64,000 bases of DNA, taken from Cyathus striatus (taxonomy: Eukaryota > Basidiomycota > Agaricomycetes > Agaricales > Nidulariaceae). Each line of letters starts with the position of its first letter. Positions within the stretch are counted from its first letter, which is position 1. Positions 59,592-64,000 of the stretch are shown one piece after another. The stretch covers positions 2,108,001 through 2,172,000 of the forward strand of contig JAOVFP010000021.1 in NCBI GenBank assembly GCA_025738555.1. The letters run 5' to 3'. Both the position numbers and the translations under genes were made by a program. The notes under the pieces were generated by a model, which searched no databases, had not been told where the DNA came from, and saw only the letters and a program-made list of their open reading frames with translations.

Positions 59592-59663
59592 GTCTCGATA
59601 GCTCAGTGGTAGAGCATGGGATTGCAGATCCCAGGGTCAGGTGTTCGAACCACCTTCGGGACT
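59592..59663 (+). tRNA. tRNA-Cys (GCA)
   Basis: All four arms fold. Acceptor GTCTCGA pairs with TCGGGAC (one G-U), the D arm is GCTC/GAGC around AGTGGTA, the anticodon stem TGGGA/TCCCA encloses TTGCAGA (anticodon GCA), and the T arm AGGTG/CACCT encloses TTCGAAC. There is no intron. Box A and box B match Pol III promoters, and a five-T terminator lies at 59,688-59,692. Confidence 0.96.
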
Positions 59664-60344
59664 TAATAATTGGTTTAAGTGTCTTAATTTTTGCGCCGAA
59701 CTAGTTGTGTCCCTCTGACCTCACTATTCGTGACGCATAGCCAATCTTTGAGCATAATTATTAACTCCTTGAGCATAAGGAGTACAAGGTCGTGTTTTAA
59801 AGTCGTTATTGACACGGTTACGCTCGGAGCTATTACGGAGGTGAATTAGATGGTGGCCATCTTGCAAGTGAGGATTTGAGCTGTGGGTCATGTATGCATT
59901 TGGAAACTGTCAGTTAATATTTAAGTCACTTAATACAGCATGTTCTTAATTATGTACCTGTAGTACTCTGGCTTATACGATAGCTGATGCGCAACGAGCA
60001 AGGATACAGATAATGTGTCAAAAATCGTCCGAGAGCCTCTAAGCAGCGGTGTCTGTGAGCATAGCCAAGAAGCTTATCCAGTAAAAAACTAGAGCTCCGA
60101 GCATCATGAAAAGGTCGAGTAAGTTAACATGCCAATGTTCATAGGTTCACTCGTACTACCGGCAATAGCCGCCGAGAGCAAAGGTTCCCCAGGCTCAAGC
60201 GAAGCTGAAAGCTGCCTAACCAGACATCACTAACATCATGGGGGTGGGTAATGGATAACCAGGTACGCACTCATCCATGTATACCAAACAACGACAACAT
60301 ACAAAAAGCATACACGTATCACATCACAAGCAATACACACCCCA
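59664..60344. other. Intergenic
   Basis: No gene supported. A stretch at about 60,150-60,230 reads as a plausible short minus-strand peptide but has stops. Confidence 0.45.
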
Positions 60345-61334
60345 CTAATAAACATACCCCAAAACCTTCCCACCAACATTCTTCCTACGCGCCTCCTCGT
60401 GGTCTAAAATACCCGAAGACGTAGTCTAAATCCTCACCCATCAGACATTTCACCTCCCCAAAAAACAAAAGAAAGAAGACTTACAAGAATCATAATCCCG
60501 AAACTCCTAGCAGGAAGCAATAAATTAACCCAGTTCTCAATCTGATTATGTTGGATATTGAACCGAGGAGAGATGACACCGCATTTATTCAGGCGGCCGT
60601 TGAGCTGGATTACGATTTTGCCGGAGCGGTGGTCGTCGATTAGTTCGAATTCGCCGATGTAGCCTTTGAGAGGGGGTTAGTATTGTATTGGGCGGATAGA
60701 GGGATGGGAAGGAGGAAAGAAGGGAAAGAGAGAAGAAGAAAGCGGAAAAGGGGGGGATAGCAAGGAGCGCGGGAAAGACGGGCGGGAACGGGTCAGGCGG
60801 TAGCGAAAGCAAGAACGGAGGAGGGATAGAAAACGGTCGGGAACGACAAGCAGGGACAAATGGGAAGCGAGACAGGTCGGGTAAAAGCGGGAACAAAGAA
60901 AGGCAGATAGTAGCGACGTAGGTACGAAGATGTCGTCGTCACTGTGAACCCGTTCTCGTGGGTAATCAAGAAACGTGTTGTATGGTTACGGAAGATGTTC
61001 GATTTCTCGGAGCGTTAAGGCGTCGGCCGCGTGGAGGCGAATAGCGGAAGTCATAGTTATCATTCCGAAAGCAGACACAACACAGGGCAGCGTAACATAA
61101 AGAGAGGACGAAAAATGGAGAAGTAAAGAGAGACAGGAAGAGACATACCATGACGCTGCATGACACTCAAGAACTTCACAACGACTTTGCTGGAGGGGCG
61201 AATGAGCACTTGGCGCTTGCCACGACGCTCAGCGTTGACGATATTGTTAAGGCAGTCATTCTACCAACCCATCATCAGACCCACCCCACGAACAGCACAA
61301 ACACAACACTCACAAGAACAGAGATGCGGACCAT
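60345..61334 (-). CDS. RPS22: 40S ribosomal protein uS8 (S22/S15A)
   Basis: Exons on the minus strand are 61314-61334, 61149-61260, 60485-60663 and 60345-60425, giving exactly 130 residues, the normal length. The first exon is only 21 nt (MVRISVL). Conserved blocks are [61 protein letters not shown] and, at the C-terminus, [17 protein letters not shown]. The protein binds helix 21-type rRNA in the small subunit body. Intron 2 is 485 nt (60,664-61,148), far longer than the others (53 and 59 nt). The segment after ISPRFN ([24 protein letters not shown]) differs from the usual NVQ...EKWV..LLPSRQFGYIVL, so this could be a divergent paralogue. Confidence 0.93.
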
Positions 61335-63514
61335 CTTTCCTTATTTTAATGTCGAGTCGAGCTTGCAACGACTAACAGAGAAAGAACAAGAAAAGCAGCG
61401 AGCAAACGATGCCAGAGCCCAGTCTGAGTGTCGTGCTACGGAAAGCACGATTCAGGCAGGCTTTTGGAGAACAAGAGACATGATTTGGGATGCACAGGAT
61501 GGTTGACAGATTCGTATTTTTTCTTTTCGACGCAGCGACACTTTCGACATTGGAATCGAGTAATTACCTTTATTTTGGGGGTCTTGAGGATGAGCGAGAC
61601 AGCGGCGGGGAGTGGGACGGGGGTGCGTGCGAGCCGCCTGTCCATTGCGAAAACCGCTTGAGTTTGCCGCGTGGGAACTGTAAGTATAGTTGTTCGGAAA
61701 TTGCCGGTTTGTTGAGTTAGTGTTTGTTTGTCACGGATAACTTATCCTTCGCTGTATACTGCAGGAAGCATATCGTCATTGTCACCGTCATTGCTTTTCA
61801 GAATGAATAGATGAAACCCGAATATCAAACTTTCTCTCTATCCCCGGCTTAATCGAAGGTTCCAACACGAAGCTCCAGAGCGCACCGTGAATAGTTCATC
61901 ATTGGTACGTTTTGCGCATGTATCTGTTTCATGCTGTGAATTGATAGGCGCGATGAAAAGATAATATTGTTGGCAAAAACACACTAATGCACTATTCTTA
62001 TTCTTAATATTAGCCCTTTAGGACACCTATAGGTATGAGACTCTATCTCGACAACGCGTTCTATTCTCAAAATACGTACCTGAGGCCTAATTGAATCGAT
62101 CATTGCATCTCTCCCCGAGTTAAACCGTTCTCATCTTAGCGTCAGTCCTCGCAGTTCCATATTCTAATTTTGCAGGGAATTCTCTCTCTAAAATTCTACT
62201 GTGTATACGCCAAACCACAATAACTCCAACTGCATGCTTTTCTGTCCTCTCATCGCCGCCCAAGTCTTTTGGAAAGGCGTTCACCATGGGAGTTTAACCG
62301 TTCTCATCTTAGCATTAGCCTCGCAGTCCCACATTCTAATTCGCCAGGAAATTCCCTCTCTAAAATTATACTGTGTATACGCACTGTGCAATCACAAGGT
62401 ATCATCACACCAAACCACATTGTCTTCAAATACTTGCCATTCTTTCCTTCCATTGCCGCTCGAGTCATTTGGATGGATTCTTATCACATATAATAGGTCA
62501 AGCACAAGAGATACCATCATCTTCCGTAGCTTCCGTCCCGTCCCTTGTGGGGCGCGGCGGCGTATTGTCGTATCAGAGCTCCTCTCTTATTAAATCTTCT
62601 AAAATCTTTAAGCGTATCAGTGGAACGTCTTGGATTTTTATTAAGTATATCCGGAGAATCCTTAACAAAATGTCGCAAATCATCCTAAACAATGTCGACA
62701 ATCGTTCTTTTCGTATGCTCGGTATTCCGTCCTGACTACAACATCCCCTAAAGGAACAAATTTGGGATCCCATGCACCCCTGAGCACGCGCACAACCATC
62801 CCACGTCTGATATTCCTATTATCTCCGTTCAAACATTCACAGAATATATTCACTTTTGACACAGGCGAGTCTCTTATTTCCTTTGCAAGCTTTCCTTCAA
62901 GTGAAAGTCGCCATTTTTCGCTATCATATCAACATGCGGACTTTGACTGGATCATTCAGCGGCCTTGCCTTTGATCAATCATCAATACATTATACTTGCC
63001 AATACCAACCAATACGTAACGGTGTGACCGTATGTAGCTATGTGGCTAAATGCAACGAGGTCGTAGCTGATTTTCGCTCCGTCGCAGAGGAAATATGGCA
63101 ATTGTCAGAGTGGGCTCCAGTATATCCTGACGCAACGCCTGCACCCAGCCAAAAATACCCGAACCGATGACTGTTTCTATCATTAGCCACCAGTGTTAAT
63201 GATATATCTGGTCAACTTCATCTGCGACACCATCAAAAACCTAGTTATTTCCGTTCATTTCCATCTTCTTCTCATGGTTCTAAGATTATCTACTAATCTG
63301 TCGCGCGCTTTCTTGCAAGATCGAGGTGTTGCGGATCAGACCCGATACATTTCTCCTTAATGGAACTTTGCTAGAGTCTTCAAAGTGCTAATAATACAAC
63401 TACGGCATCACCGAGTACCACACCAAGACATATCAGAACGAGATACCCGTCCGGACGTTTTCAGTGGTGTTCTGTGGGTATCAAGTTCAATCTTGAATTA
63501 TCACTATTACACTC
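61335..63514. other. Intergenic between uS8 and P450
   Basis: No gene supported. Frames at 61,150-61,720 (+) run antisense to uS8 or into its promoter. Frames at 62,201-63,170 show no domain. A direct duplication lies at about 62,120-62,385. Confidence 0.4.
62120..62385. repeat. Direct duplication, about 90 bp repeated
   Basis: The segment containing CCGTTCTCATCTTAGC and CTCTCTAAAATTNTACTGTG occurs at about 62,126-62,208 and again at about 62,297-62,379, spaced about 171 bp. No terminal signals of a transposon were seen. Confidence 0.7.
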
Positions 63515-64000
63515 ATGCCAGACAACTTTCAAACTATCGCATTGGCAATCATTGTCCTAACCTCGCTTTCAATATGGGGATTTCGGCGTCGCAAGTCATC
63601 TCATAGTCTACCCCCCGGCCCGAAAGGATATCCACTCATAGGGAACCTTTCTGATATGCCTCCAAATGCGAGCAAGTCCTGGCTCATATTCGCTGACTGG
63701 GGAAAGAAGTATGATAAGGGTATGCTCCAGTGTGTGCAGCCGCCTGCGCCCAACCAAGAATATCGGACACTTACTCATATTCGTTTGTCTTTGTAGGCGA
63801 TACCTCCTCAGCTACGATATTCGGCCAGACTATAGTAGTCTTGAACAGTATTAGCGCAGCGAATGACATGCTTGCAGCCAAGAGTTCTATCTACTCTGAT
63901 CGTCCGCGTGAGTATCTCCAATTCATATGTTAGATAGTGTTTTTAGAAACTTATCCCCCATTGTAGGACTGGTGCTGACTGGCGAACTTGGAGGGTGGAA
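63515..64000 (+). CDS. Cytochrome P450, 5' part only
   Basis: Three exons are visible, 63515-63719, 63797-63907 and 63967 onward; the gene runs off the window. The protein begins with an N-terminal membrane anchor (FQTIALAIIVLTSLSIWGF), a basic stop (RRRKS) and the proline-rich hinge LPPGPKGYPLIGNL, which is diagnostic for microsomal P450s. The next exon gives GDTSSATIFGQTIVVLNS and then YSDRPR, matching the start of the P450 fold. The type resembles CYP families common in mushrooms for secondary metabolism or detoxification, but the heme-binding part is outside the window, so no substrate can be given. Confidence 0.9.

Noticed and set aside
60664..61148. snoRNA inside the long uS8 intron
   Set aside because: A TGATAA-like C box can be seen on the minus strand but no matching D box or terminal stem, so it was not annotated.
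61150..61720. Plus-strand frames over the uS8 5' end
   Set aside because: They are antisense to a confident ribosomal-protein gene or lie in its promoter.

Overview
The window looks like nuclear DNA of a mushroom-forming basidiomycete (Agaricomycetes). The basis is the dense, short GT-AG introns (mostly 46-67 nt, up to 22 in one gene), a DUF6533-type membrane protein, a basidiomycete L-amino-acid oxidase, a small secreted beta/gamma-crystallin-like protein, a single-pass membrane protein family typical of mushrooms, and many DNA transposons and solo LTRs. Taxonomy below class is not claimed.

Layout. 1-5.7 kb is mostly non-coding and holds a truncated duplicate (2.2-2.9 kb) of a membrane-protein locus found again at 36.8-38.8 kb. 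5.8-19.2 kb is the gene-rich left arm: a small C2H2 zinc-finger gene (+), a DUF6533 membrane protein (+, 11 exons), a flavin L-amino-acid oxidase (-, 5 exons), an unrecognised 241-residue protein (+, 6 exons) and an Argonaute (-, about 23 exons, complete DEDD catalytic tetrad). 19.7-20.6 kb is a dead DJ-1/PfpI (Hsp31-like) gene whose nucleophile cysteine codon is now TGA. A secreted crystallin-like protein follows at 23.0-23.5 kb.

24.3-34.1 kb is a nest of two DNA transposons. The outer 9.8 kb element has arrays of a CGCAACTTTTT-like motif at both ends and an 8-bp target-site duplication. The inner 5.9 kb element has about 129-bp terminal inverted repeats and a 9-bp target-site duplication, and carries two convergent genes: a DUF6589-domain protein and a RecQ-family helicase. 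Both genes are damaged mainly by TGA codons that look like CGA to TGA changes. A 60-bp palindromic micro-element at 8.87 kb shares the TAGTC terminus and the 9-bp duplication and may be a tiny relative. This DUF6589/RecQ system is the best candidate for something little described.

34.1-44 kb is repeat-rich: GC-rich microsatellite DNA, a second broken copy of the membrane-protein gene, a two-finger zinc-finger gene, a solo LTR and a fragment of the unrecognised 241-residue gene. 44.6-48.5 kb holds two intact housekeeping-type genes (CTP-dependent diacylglycerol kinase DGK1 and a MYND zinc-finger protein). 48.9-58.8 kb is an AT-rich gene desert made of solo LTRs, a TA-flanked inverted-repeat element and a 3.9 kb hAT-like element with internal minisatellites. 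59.6-64 kb returns to genes: tRNA-Cys(GCA), ribosomal protein uS8 (RPS22, -) and the 5' end of a cytochrome P450 cut by the window edge.

Neighbouring genes do not form an obvious pathway. One theme links them by inference: an RNA-silencing effector (Argonaute) lies beside a region full of transposons, and the transposon genes show CpG-to-TpG decay of the kind expected from cytosine methylation. All exon joins were worked out by eye from splice signals and reading frame.
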